NCBI GenBank assembly: GCA_964438735.1
Contig: CAYTLW010000120.1
Location: forward strand, 1-23,418
DNA from: CAYTLW01 sp964438735
GTDB taxonomy: Bacteria; Myxococcota_A; UBA9042
Direction: 5' to 3'
DNA length: 23,418 nucleotides
The position numbers and the translations under genes are program-made. How positions within the stretch are numbered: position 1 is the stretch's first letter; each line of letters opens with the position of its first letter. Shown piece by piece: positions 1-7,936 of the stretch. The notes below the pieces were generated by a model. That model searched no databases. It worked only from the letters and a program-made list of their open reading frames with translations, and had not been told where the DNA came from.

Positions 1-95
1 GGCTTTGGCTGGGGCCTTGACTGTGGCTTTGGCAGCGGCTTTGGCTGGGGCCTTGGTCGGGACCTTGGCTGGCGCCTTGGCCGGCTCCGTGGCCG
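1..95. repeat. Imperfect repeats encoding the Lys/Ala/Pro tail of the caspase
   Basis: A 19-bp unit beginning ggctttggctgg is exact at 1-19 and 37-55 (36-bp interval), with diverged copies to about 95. On the minus strand it encodes alternating KAPAKA-type residues. It continues off the left edge, so full repeat number cannot be seen. The bias resembles histone-H1-like or cell-wall-binding basic tails. Confidence 0.75.
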
Positions 96-1233
96 CGGTC
101 TTCTTCGGCGGCGGCGGCGCCGGCACGGCTTTGGGTTCGGATGGCCCGGGGGTTGTGCCGCGGGCGCGGGTGCGCTCCAGGCCGTGCTGCTCGCGCAGCT
201 GGCTGCCGTCCATGATGGTTCGTTTGCCGCGTCGCAGCTGCACGTCGGCTGTCCAGACGCGCCGATTGGCGTGGAGCAGGACCTTGTACGTGCCGGGTTC
301 GAGTCCGAGATCGATTTTATGGCCCGGCGCCTTGTCCAGCTCCGCCACCAGGCGGCCACGGCTGTCGCGGATGAAGAGTCGACCGGTGAGTGCGGGGTCG
401 AGGGCCAGGATCGAGGCCATCTTGTCGAGCTGGGTGATGACCAGGTCGCCGGTGCCGGCCAGCTCGAAGTCGTAGTTGGCGTGTTGGGGGCCCTTGCTGG
501 TCCGCTCGGTGCGGGCGAGCGTGCGCTTGAAGGCGAATCGATAAGCCTCCGACAGGGTCACTTTGCGGTCGGCGTCCACGTCGGCGGCGCCGCGCAGGCC
601 CGTGACCATGTGGTGGGTGAAGAAGGAGCCGCCGATGCGATCGGATTCCTGGGCCACCTCGTCGGCGCTGCTCGAGGTCACATAGGCGTGGCCCTTGACC
701 CGACTGGAGGCGTCGAGCAGGAAGGGCGCCCTGCGGAACCCGCCCTTGCTGCGGATCAGGGCGCCCGAGGCGCAACTGTCGAGCACCGCGATACGCACGT
801 CGGCGCCGACATTGCCCAGCCGATCGCGCAGCTCGCGGTAGCTGATCCGACCGCCTGAGGGCAGCAGCCCCGTCTCGTCGGAGTGGCCCGAGTAGTAGAG
901 CAGCAGCTCGACGCGGCGGTGGGCCTTGCGGTGGCGGATGATGCGCGTGCGGATGTTGGCGAAGGCGGCGCGGATGGTGTCCGGGCGGGCCTCGCGCAAG
1001 ATGACCATGTCGGCCTTGGAGACCCCGCCGAGATGGGTGAGGACACTGGCGAACGCGTCGGCGTCGGTGTTGGCGTAGCGCAGCCGGACGCGATCGCTGC
1101 CGCCATCATTGGCGCCGATGATCAGGGCGAGGCGGCGCACGCTGGTGGGCGCCGCGGCCGCTGGTGGCGCCAGGCAGATGGCGGCGCTGCCGATGAGCGC
1201 GGCAAGGGCGATCGCGAGTCGGGGTCGGATCAT
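1..1233 (-). CDS. Secreted caspase-fold peptidase (C14 family), 3' end outside window
   Basis: The frame is open from an ATG at 1233 to the left edge (411 codons, no stop), so the C-terminus is missing. Residues 1-28 look like a Sec signal peptide ending in an Ala-rich stretch, placing the enzyme in the periplasm or outside the cell. The caspase-like domain spans about 33-260, with the His/Cys dyad visible as YYSGHSD (H117) and LDSCASG (C154). A D-x-D-rich segment near 218-230 (ADVDADRKVTLSEAY) resembles the calcium-loop-like stretch common in these bacterial caspases. Residues about 282-345 look like a small beta-sandwich (PEGA-like), followed by a tail of Lys, Ala and Pro repeats. The start overlaps the stop of the upstream anti-sigma-like gene (ATGA) and has AAGGTG six bases upstream. 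Substrate unknown. Peptidase fold is confident; the role as stress effector or regulated-death enzyme is inference. Confidence 0.88.
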   Translation of the reverse strand, partial: MIRPRLAIALAALIGSAAICLAPPAAAAPTSVRRLALIIGANDGGSDRVRLRYANTDADAFASVLTHLGGVSKADMVILREARPDTIRAAFANIRTRIIRHRKAHRRVELLLYYSGHSDETGLLPSGGRISYRELRDRLGNVGADVRIAVLDSCASGALIRSKGGFRRAPFLLDASSRVKGHAYVTSSSADEVAQESDRIGGSFFTHHMVTGLRGAADVDADRKVTLSEAYRFAFKRTLARTERTSKGPQHANYDFELAGTGDLVITQLDKMASILALDPALTGRLFIRDSRGRLVAELDKAPGHKIDLGLEPGTYKVLLHANRRVWTADVQLRRGKRTIMDGSQLREQHGLERTRARGTTPGPSEPKAVPAPPPPKKTAATEPAKAPAKVPTKAPAKAAAKATVKAPAKA

Positions 1234-2099
1234 CGCGGCACCTTTCGAAGCCAGAACGAGACCTGCTGCTGTTCCGTGTCCAGATCCAGCGGGTCCCGTT
1301 GTCTCCTGTCGACCTGCTCCGCCAGGCGCTCAGCAGCCGAGATGACGACCGAGGTGGCGAAGGGGGCACGCTGGTAGACGAAGAAGAAGCGCTCGAAATT
1401 CGGTGCATCGTCCAACTGGTAGCTATGCGGCAGCCCGACGATGGTGCCGGACTGCAGGGCCGGTGCGTCTGGTTCGTCGTCGGCGGGCAGGTGCACGGTG
1501 ACCTGGCCGCGACCGTCGATGGACAGGATCACCCCGTGGCCGGCCGCCTCCACGCGGTAGCCCACCTGGAGCAGGTCGCCTTCAGCCGCAGCGTCGCCCC
1601 TGCTCAAGGGTTCGGAGCCGTGATTCGTGCGCCGATGCACCACCAGGCGCAGGGGATCGCCCTTGGCGCGGGTCACATCGACCTGTGGCCGCGGCGGGGC
1701 TGTGGGGTCCACGGGGGGATCGGGGCGCAGCATCAGCAACAGGGCAGCCGCTGCGAGGGCCGGCAGACCCCAAGCGCCGACGCGACGCCAGCCGGCAGGT
1801 CGCTGCCAGGCACTCGAGGCCGCATCGATGCGATCCTGGTCCTGCGCCCGCCGATGGATCGCCTCGGCCATATCGGCCACCGGCCAGCGGGCGAGCGTCT
1901 GCTCATCGTCGTGGGCGATGGCGGCCAGGCGGTCCATGCCACCCGCTTCTTCAGCCAGGCGTGCGCGAATCCGAGTCGCCTCTTCGGCCGTCAATTCGCC
2001 AGCTGCCAGTCGCTCGACCAGCAGTTGAGGCACCCGATCAGCGCCCTGCGTGCCATCAACGTGCATGGCGTCGCCGTGCATGTCGCCCGTGCCGCTCAT
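1230..2099 (-). CDS. Single-pass membrane anti-sigma-like protein with DUF4384-like domain
   Basis: This is a 289-residue protein. The N-terminal ~100 residues are cytoplasmic in the predicted topology, and the stretch LVERLAAGELTAEEATRIRARL matches the short helical start seen in many anti-sigma factors. The HxxxCxxC zinc site of classical anti-sigma factors is absent. One membrane helix lies at about 109-124. The outer part (about 150-289) resembles DUF4384-type domains, with a segment near LSIDGRGQVTVHLP and a later LDDAPNFERFFFVY. It starts at ATG 2099, overlapping the sigma-factor stop (ATGA), with GGAGG seven bases upstream. It ends inside the start codon of the caspase gene. Position between sigma factor and caspase argues that it gates sigma activity and may sense an envelope signal. 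The anti-sigma role rests on context and topology; the domain name is a family resemblance only. Confidence 0.75.
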   Translation of the reverse strand: MSGTGDMHGDAMHVDGTQGADRVPQLLVERLAAGELTAEEATRIRARLAEEAGGMDRLAAIAHDDEQTLARWPVADMAEAIHRRAQDQDRIDAASSAWQRPAGWRRVGAWGLPALAAAALLLMLRPDPPVDPTAPPRPQVDVTRAKGDPLRLVVHRRTNHGSEPLSRGDAAAEGDLLQVGYRVEAAGHGVILSIDGRGQVTVHLPADDEPDAPALQSGTIVGLPHSYQLDDAPNFERFFFVYQRAPFATSVVISAAERLAEQVDRRQRDPLDLDTEQQQVSFWLRKVPR

Positions 2100-2578
2100 G
2101 ACGTCGCCTCCATCTGGTGCAGTCGGGCGCGCAGGACCCGCAATCGTTTGCGCACCCCGGAGACCGACATGCCCACTTCGTCGGCCACCTCCTGCAAGGT
2201 CATGCCGTCCAACAGGTGCAGGATCGCGATGGTGCGGGTGCTTTCCTGCTGGCCGCCGAAGAGCCGGGTCAGGGTCGCCCGGGCGCCGATGCGGGACTCG
2301 GCATCCTCCATGCTGGCGATGCGCCCGATGAGGTCACCATCGATGACCTCGGGCCGCCGCCGCTGGCTGCGCAGGCGGTTCAGGCAGACGTTGGTGGCCA
2401 TGCGGTAGAGCAGGCTCGAGGGGGCCCGACCATCCAGCCGATCCTGGCTCCGCAGCAGTCGCACGAAGGTCTCCTGCATGGCGTCCACCGCCTCGTCCTC
2501 GTTGCCGAGCAACCGCCGACAGCGGCGCATGACCATCGGCCCGAACCGACGGTATGTCTCGGCCACATCGATGGTCAC
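2096..2578 (-). CDS. ECF-type RNA polymerase sigma factor
   Basis: A 160-residue sigma-70-family protein of usual ECF length. Region 2 occupies about residues 10-75, including a GNEDEAVDAMQETFVRLL helix and a basic segment with RLRSQRRRP near its end. Region 4 occupies about 105-155 and includes a helix-turn-helix (GMTLQEVADEVGMSVSGVRKRL) for -35 recognition. The start is GTG at 2578, chosen because GGAGG lies seven bases upstream. The next gene begins within its stop codon, so sigma factor, membrane regulator and caspase are translationally coupled. It probably directs transcription of this operon and perhaps other genes, and is held inactive by the downstream membrane protein. ECF class cannot be assigned by eye. 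Confidence 0.93.
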   Translation of the reverse strand: MTIDVAETYRRFGPMVMRRCRRLLGNEDEAVDAMQETFVRLLRSQDRLDGRAPSSLLYRMATNVCLNRLRSQRRRPEVIDGDLIGRIASMEDAESRIGARATLTRLFGGQQESTRTIAILHLLDGMTLQEVADEVGMSVSGVRKRLRVLRARLHQMEATS

Positions 2579-2635
2579 GAGCGTGCCTCCAACCGGATGC
2601 CGGGCAAGCCGACATTCCGCCCATCACCAACCCCT

Positions 2636-2663
2636 CTAACACCACAGGCGCCCCAAAGTGTCA
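2636..2663 (-). promoter_or_regulatory. Possible promoter of the ECF operon
   Basis: Reading on the minus strand, TGACAC (complement of 2658-2663) is followed after 16 bases by TGTTAG, about 58 bases before the sigma-factor GTG. The match to any consensus is weak. It is offered only as the best-looking element in the 127-bp gap between the polysaccharide operon and the sigma gene. No strong hairpin-plus-T-run terminator for the upstream operon is visible in this gap. Confidence 0.2.
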
Positions 2664-2705
2664 CCCTGGACCTCGCATGGGCCTTCATGTTCCCGATTGC
2701 GCGCT

Positions 2706-5129
2706 CTACACGTGCTCGGCTGACGCCACATGGCGACGGCGGAGGGACCACCAGCCCGTCGCGGCGAGCACACCAGCGAGAGCGGCCAGGGCCAGGCAGA
2801 GGGTCTGCAACCAGCCCGGCCAGGACGATGGACTTCGTTCTTGTTGCGAGATGATCTGCCAGGCCTCGCCATCAGACCACGGCGTCGCGTCCGCCAGACA
2901 GGAGCGGGCCACGTCTTGCAGACAGCGGCCTCTTGCGGCGGCCTGATGCAGATCGCAGACAAAACGTGCCAGGGGTGCACAGTCACCTGGGTCAGGCCGA
3001 GGAATATCGACCAGGAAGTTGGGACCGTGGGCCGTCTTGCGGAAGGCGTAGGAGAGCCGCTGATGAAAAAGCGGCGGGTCGACGGCGGAGAGGCGATCGG
3101 CGAAGTCGCGGGCGGCCAGTCGCCGAACGCTCAGGGGCGTGTCGGCGGTGGCGGCAGGTGTCACGACGAGGCGCCAGGTCCGGGGGCCGTCATCGCGGCG
3201 TTCATGGGCCACGCCGCCGACCACCGCAGCCGCGAGGATCGCTGCACACATCGAGCGCCATGACCACGGCCACCATGGCGTCGGCGACCCGATCGGCGCC
3301 GGCTTGCTGTGGCTCGCCGACCAGATCCACGTGCACATGGGCAGCAAGAAGAGCGTGCGCCAGTGGAGCGCATCGATGAACAACAGGACCGCCGCCAGGG
3401 GCAGGAGCATCCAGCGGAGATGGCGCCAGCCCCAGCGAACTCCGACGGCGTGCAAGGCGAACGCATAGAGCCCCCAGACCAGCAGGCCATCATCGATGAC
3501 AAGGCGCGCCAGCGTGAGGTGCGGTGACGTCATGCCGGCGGCGATCTCCGGGGCCATGGTGCCGGCACCAACCAGCAGGGAACGCAGGGAGACGAGGTCC
3601 AGTGCGGCCAGCCAGCCGTGCACGCGATCGTGATCATAGGGGCGTAGTTGACCCGCAATCAGGCCGGCGATGATGGCCCCGATGGCCACCAGCGCCAGCG
3701 CGATGGCCCCCCAGCGAGACCAGTCGGCGGATCGCGGCGCTTCGGTCGAAGGCGGCTTTGTGAACGCGCGATACCCGGTCCGTACGGCGAACAGGAGCGC
3801 CGCCACGGCGGTCGCGCCCAACGCTGCACGAGAGCCGGACAGGACCACGGCAAGCGGGCAGATGAGCAGAGCGGGCCACAGCTGTCGCAAGCGGGGACGC
3901 TGGCCGAAGAGCAGGACCAGCCACACGATGACGTGGCAGCCGGCCCAGGTGTTCGGGTCCATGAACAGGCCGCGCAGCCGGATCAGTCCCAGGGGATGAT
4001 TGCTGTAGGAGTAGATGATCGCCCGTGGCGAGATGGCGGCCCAGGCGGCCGTCGCGACGAAGGCCCCGACGACGCCGACCACGAGCCATCGACGGAGGGT
4101 GTCCCGGTCGGGCCGCAAGCGATGAACCATGGCGGCGGCGGCCAGGCCGGTGGCCGTGAGCAGCACCGTGGCCAGGAGGTGGGAGATCACGGTCGGTGCC
4201 ACATCGTCGGGCACCGCGACCAGGCTGCGTGCGCCCCCCGCGGCCAGCATCGCCAACATGGCCGCGAATGCCAGCCTGGCACGGGCGAGAATGGCGCCCG
4301 ACCTCAGCGCTGTGAACACGACCAGCAGCGCGACGATGTCGAACGCCGCGGGCCGGGTCCGGACGGCCAGGTGGGCCACGCAGAGCCCCAACAGCAGCAC
4401 CGTGGGCCAGCTGTCCCGGGCCGAATCAGCCACGCCGAGCCACCGCATCAGCCCGCTGTCGGCGGTGGCGAGCCGCCGCCACCACCAGGCGATCAGGAGC
4501 AGGGAGAGGGCGAGGGATAGCGCGCCGCCCAGTCGGACCGCGCGCGTGCCCTGAAAGCGCCAGGCTGAGGTCCAGTGGACGAAGGCCTGCAGGTCCTCGC
4601 GATCGGCGGCGGACAGATCGGCGCCCGGCAACCCTTTGAGCCACGGATGGGGGGCGTTCAGGACCGCTGCGATGCGGTCGCGGCCGCTGGTGCGCATGGC
4701 CAGTGCGGAGAGATCTCTGGGCTGCAGTCGGCGGAAGAAGCCGTGGGTCACGGTCAATGGCAGCGCTTGCGGACCGGGCCTGGCCCCCATGTACGCGGGC
4801 TGCCAGGTCGCGGTGCCGAGATGATTGTTGCGCTGGACGACGCGAGCGCGGGACACGAGCGCTCGCAGGGTCGTTTCGTCGACGCCGATGGCGCCGAGGT
4901 CGGCATATCGCTTCAATGTCACGCCATGACAACCGGAACAGGAGGCCAGGTAGATATCCAGACCGCGACGCTCGGCGGCCCGGGTGGCCGGGTCCGCGTT
5001 CGCCGTGACCGGCCCCAGGGCGAGCCACAGCGCGGCCGTCGCAAGCAAGGTCGGCAGACATCGCAAAACCGCGAACGGAGCCGGGTGAAGCGGCCACCTC
5101 TTGCGCCAGCCTGCTCGCGGACGGGACAC
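2706..5129 (-). CDS. c-type haem domain / O-antigen ligase-polymerase / Wzz-like fusion
   Basis: Predicted 807 residues from GTG at 5129, chosen for AGGA six bases upstream and because a signal peptide follows (about 12-45). Residues 50-190 contain one haem-attachment motif, CSGCH (C64, C67, H68), in a cytochrome-c-like region. A hydrophobic helix follows (about 200-216), then roughly ten membrane segments with O-antigen ligase/polymerase signatures: GLFMDPNTWAG (about 387-397), LSGSRAALGA (430-439) and SPHLTLARLVIDDG (535-548). After another helix (about 624-640) comes a soluble stretch and a last helix (about 772-793) preceded by a Pro/Ser run, a layout recalling Wzz chain-length regulators. 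It is last in the polysaccharide operon, 107 bp after the GT4 gene, and should ligate or polymerise lipid-linked glycans at the outer face of the inner membrane. The ligase core is firm, the haem site visible, and the Wzz-like tail tentative. A longer in-frame start at 5417 would overlap the GT4 gene and lacks sense. Confidence 0.82.
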   Translation of the reverse strand: MSRPRAGWRKRWPLHPAPFAVLRCLPTLLATAALWLALGPVTANADPATRAAERRGLDIYLASCSGCHGVTLKRYADLGAIGVDETTLRALVSRARVVQRNNHLGTATWQPAYMGARPGPQALPLTVTHGFFRRLQPRDLSALAMRTSGRDRIAAVLNAPHPWLKGLPGADLSAADREDLQAFVHWTSAWRFQGTRAVRLGGALSLALSLLLIAWWWRRLATADSGLMRWLGVADSARDSWPTVLLLGLCVAHLAVRTRPAAFDIVALLVVFTALRSGAILARARLAFAAMLAMLAAGGARSLVAVPDDVAPTVISHLLATVLLTATGLAAAAMVHRLRPDRDTLRRWLVVGVVGAFVATAAWAAISPRAIIYSYSNHPLGLIRLRGLFMDPNTWAGCHVIVWLVLLFGQRPRLRQLWPALLICPLAVVLSGSRAALGATAVAALLFAVRTGYRAFTKPPSTEAPRSADWSRWGAIALALVAIGAIIAGLIAGQLRPYDHDRVHGWLAALDLVSLRSLLVGAGTMAPEIAAGMTSPHLTLARLVIDDGLLVWGLYAFALHAVGVRWGWRHLRWMLLPLAAVLLFIDALHWRTLFLLPMCTWIWSASHSKPAPIGSPTPWWPWSWRSMCAAILAAAVVGGVAHERRDDGPRTWRLVVTPAATADTPLSVRRLAARDFADRLSAVDPPLFHQRLSYAFRKTAHGPNFLVDIPRPDPGDCAPLARFVCDLHQAAARGRCLQDVARSCLADATPWSDGEAWQIISQQERSPSSWPGWLQTLCLALAALAGVLAATGWWSLRRRHVASAEHV

Positions 5130-5236
5130 GTCGCTTCCTGTCGGCACCTGTGGGGCGGGGAGTCGCGCGGCGCCGGGTCGGCGGGTGAGGCTAGCAGACT
5201 GGCATGGCAGGCGCTGACGGTTGCCAGGTCTGCAGT

Positions 5237-6340
5237 TCAGGGGCGTACCACCTCCAGGCAGAGCCGGTCGACGGTCTGCACCATGTGGTCGAAGTCGGCT
5301 CGACGCTCGAACGCGGCGCGGGCGGCGGCGCCGAGCTTGTGGCGGCGTTCGGCGTGCACCAGCAGGGGGCGCAGCGCCCCGATCAGCGGTTCGGGTCCCG
5401 CTCTGTCGAGCAAACAACCTGCTGCGCCCTGCTCCAGGATCTCGGGCAGGCCCCCGACCGCGGAGGTCACGCAGGGCAGGCCTGCTGCCATGGCTTCGAG
5501 CAGGCTCAGCGGCGCGCCCTCCCAGTCCGATGTCAGCACGAAGAGATCCGCCTCGCGGTAGTACGGGCGCAGGTCGGTGACCTCGCCGACAAAATCCACC
5601 CGTGCCAGGAGGCCGGCGTCGGCGACCCGACGGCGCGCGTCATCCCGGCCGTCGCCGTCGCCCACGAAGCTCGCCCGCCAGGGCAGGTCGGCCAGGGCGA
5701 TGAGGGCATCGACCAGGTCCAGGGGCCGTTTGGGCCAGGCGAATCGGGTCACGGAGAGCACGTGGGGCGGGTCGCCGTCGACGCTGGATGGGCACGGTGG
5801 CCGGCGAATCGCCATGGGGATGACCACCAGCTTGGCAGCGGGTGCCCAGCGTCGGTTGATGGCGAGCGCTCGATCCGACTCGCTCAGGGTGATCACGCGA
5901 TCGCAGGCGAACGTGCCGGCTCGGGCCGCCATCTGCACCGCCGCCGTGCGCGGGCGGCCGCCGCCGGGCAGGGCCAATGCACTCCAACCGTGGGCGGTAT
6001 GCACGGCGGGCACGCCTGCCAATCGCGCCGCCAGTGGGCCGACCACGCCTCCCTTGGCCGAATGGGTATGCAGCAATTCGGCCCGCCAGCGGCGCAGGAG
6101 GCGACTGGCCTGGAGCACGGCGCGACCATCCCTGGCCGGCCGGATGGCCCGCTGAAGGTGGCTCATCAATTCCACGCGAACCCCGGCCTCTGCCAGGGCA
6201 TCCTCCATGGCTGCAGAGATGGCCCCTGTGAAGACGCACACGTCATGTGCACCGGCCTGCTGCGCGGTGGCCAGGTCGTGCACGTGAACCTGGGCGCCGC
6301 CACGGACGTCCATCCTCGGAATCAGGTGGGCGATGCGCAT
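5237..6340 (-). CDS. GT4-family glycosyltransferase (GT-B fold)
   Basis: A 367-residue cytoplasmic glycosyltransferase of normal length. The N-terminal acceptor domain begins with RIAHLIPRMDVRGGAQVHV (GGAQ near 14-17) and includes HTHSAKGG (91-98). The C-terminal donor-binding domain includes VTRFAWPKRP (197-206) and the E-x7-E pair of retaining GT4 enzymes (E274 and E282 in WEGAPLSLLEAMAAGLP). It should add a sugar from a nucleotide-sugar donor to a lipid-linked oligosaccharide. The start is ATG at 6340, nine bases after the stop of the glycosylphosphotransferase gene, so the two are co-transcribed. Sugar specificity cannot be read from sequence. Confidence 0.93.
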   Translation of the reverse strand: MRIAHLIPRMDVRGGAQVHVHDLATAQQAGAHDVCVFTGAISAAMEDALAEAGVRVELMSHLQRAIRPARDGRAVLQASRLLRRWRAELLHTHSAKGGVVGPLAARLAGVPAVHTAHGWSALALPGGGRPRTAAVQMAARAGTFACDRVITLSESDRALAINRRWAPAAKLVVIPMAIRRPPCPSSVDGDPPHVLSVTRFAWPKRPLDLVDALIALADLPWRASFVGDGDGRDDARRRVADAGLLARVDFVGEVTDLRPYYREADLFVLTSDWEGAPLSLLEAMAAGLPCVTSAVGGLPEILEQGAAGCLLDRAGPEPLIGALRPLLVHAERRHKLGAAARAAFERRADFDHMVQTVDRLCLEVVRP

Positions 6341-6349
6341 CGGTGGGCC

Positions 6350-7762
6350 TCAGTGCCCTGGCGCCGACGGTGTGCGACCGAGCACGACGGCCTCCACCGA
6401 CAAGCATAGAACCAGCAGGTCCAGGAAGAGACTGCGATTCTTCACGTAGTACAGGTCGTACTCCAGCTTGGCCGCGGCGTCCTGCTCGCTGGCGCCGTAG
6501 CCGAAACAGACCTGGGCCCAACCGGTGATTCCCGGCCTGACCCGCATACGCTCACCGTACAGGGGCACCTGCTCGCGCAGCGACGGCACGAACTCGGGCC
6601 GCTCCGGGCGCGGGCCAACGAGGCTCATCTGGCCACGCAACACGTTGAAGAGTTGCGGCAATTCGTCCAGGTGCATGCGACGGATGATGCGCCCGATCCG
6701 CGTCACCCGGGCGTCGTCCTCGCTGGCCCAGCGCGCCTGGCCGTCGGCCTCGGCGTCCACATGCATGCTGCGGAACTTGACCAGCTCGAAGGGCGCCCCG
6801 CCGCGACCCAGTCGACGCTGGCGAAAGAGGACCGGGCTGCGGGGTGCGCTGAGCCAGATGGCCAGGGCCACCGCGACCATCACCGGGCTGCCCAGGACCA
6901 GGATGCCCAGGCTGGCGATGAGGTCGAAGCCGCGCTTGCCAGCGCTGTGCATGGGCAGTCGATCGGGATGCTCGACACGCTCGAGCCACCAACGAGGTGA
7001 GATCAAATCCAGCGCCAACAGGCGGCGCTCCTGTTCGACGAAATCGATGACCTGTTGTACCTCCACGCCGGCGGCCTTGCAGGCCACCAGCTCCGACATC
7101 GCCCCTGACGAAGCGACAGCGTCGGCATCCACGACCACGAGGCCGTGCACGTGTTCGGCGTCGACGAATTCGGCGAGTGACCCGGTCACCTGCGGGATCT
7201 CGTCATCGGTCAGCCCCTCTCCGTCGTCGCCCATGGCCCAGCGACCCGCGACGAACAACTCGGGGCGATCGGCGACCAGGCGGCGGATCCACGCGTCGCC
7301 CGGACCGGAGCCGATGAGCACGATCCGGCGCCTCAACATGGCGCCGCTGCGCGCCAGTCGAACCACCACGCGGCGGCTGAAGAGCACGCCAACGAAGGCG
7401 GCCACCAGGGCCAGCGCCAGCACGCCGCGGCCCAGAAACGCGTCGGGCAGGAGGTAGAACACGCCGGCCATGCCCAGGGCGCCGAAGAGGAAGCTGAGGC
7501 CCAGGTGCAACGCCTCGGCGACCAGACCCTCGTCCAGGTGTCGCTGGTAGCGCCCCGTCAGGCCCTGGCTGCCGACCATCACGACCACAAACAAGGCCGT
7601 GCGTCCGGCCAGGGCGTCGATATGGGGGTCGTCGGCGGGCACGGCGATGCCGAGGAAACGCAGCTGCACGCCCACCTGTACGGCCAGGGCGAAGATGGCC
7701 GCCTCCAGCGTCAGCATCAGCAGGGACCAGCGCGGAACGTAGTGCCGGAAGATCCGGATCAT
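6350..7762 (-). CDS. Polyprenyl-phosphate glycosylphosphotransferase (initiating sugar transferase)
   Basis: A 470-residue membrane enzyme that starts glycan assembly by moving sugar-1-phosphate from a nucleotide sugar to undecaprenyl phosphate. N-terminal membrane helices (about 13-135) are followed by a Rossmann-like domain with GSGPGDAW (151-158). The catalytic C-terminal half begins at GKRGFDL (275-281), a re-entrant hydrophobic helix, and contains FRQRRLGRGG (313-322), KFRSM (329-333), LDELPQLFNVLRGQMSLVGPRP (365-386) and RPGITGWAQV (409-418). These are hallmark motifs of the WcaJ/WbaP/PglC superfamily, in the long form with an N-terminal domain. The N-terminus resembles the exopolysaccharide (EpsB_2/TIGR03013-type) branch. 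It is first in the operon with the GT4 and ligase genes. The ribosome-binding site is weak. Confidence 0.95.
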   Translation of the reverse strand: MIRIFRHYVPRWSLLMLTLEAAIFALAVQVGVQLRFLGIAVPADDPHIDALAGRTALFVVVMVGSQGLTGRYQRHLDEGLVAEALHLGLSFLFGALGMAGVFYLLPDAFLGRGVLALALVAAFVGVLFSRRVVVRLARSGAMLRRRIVLIGSGPGDAWIRRLVADRPELFVAGRWAMGDDGEGLTDDEIPQVTGSLAEFVDAEHVHGLVVVDADAVASSGAMSELVACKAAGVEVQQVIDFVEQERRLLALDLISPRWWLERVEHPDRLPMHSAGKRGFDLIASLGILVLGSPVMVAVALAIWLSAPRSPVLFRQRRLGRGGAPFELVKFRSMHVDAEADGQARWASEDDARVTRIGRIIRRMHLDELPQLFNVLRGQMSLVGPRPERPEFVPSLREQVPLYGERMRVRPGITGWAQVCFGYGASEQDAAAKLEYDLYYVKNRSLFLDLLVLCLSVEAVVLGRTPSAPGH

Positions 7763-7801
7763 CGCGGGCTGCCTGGGTGGAGGAGGGCGCGGGACTCCGT
7801 G

Positions 7802-7824
7802 GTGCCGAGCGAGCTCGCCGGCAC
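7802..7824. promoter_or_regulatory. Dyad in the divergent polysaccharide/terpene-cyclase gap
   Basis: Arms GTGCCG (7802-7807) and CGGCAC (7819-7824) enclose a perfect 10-bp palindrome GCGAGCTCGC (7809-7818), leaving only A7808 unpaired. It lies 40 bp upstream of the glycosylphosphotransferase start, in the 174-bp gap shared with the divergent terpene-cyclase homologue. It could be an operator for one or both genes or an RNA hairpin in the leader of the minus-strand operon. No T-run follows, so it is not a typical terminator. Confidence 0.4.
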
Positions 7825-7936
7825 GAGGTCAGGGTAGCAGTGGGAGGTGCGACGGGCCACCGGGACGGATCCCTGCGCTTGCCGCGTGCGGGACATGGCG
7901 CCACACTGGGCCCACGACCGACAGGGAGGGGGAGAC

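Noticed and set aside
5130..5417. 96-residue N-terminal extension of the O-antigen ligase fusion
   Set aside because: It would overlap the end of the GT4 gene. It is Arg/Pro-rich out-of-frame sequence and would bury the signal peptide, and the GTG at 5129 has a ribosome site.
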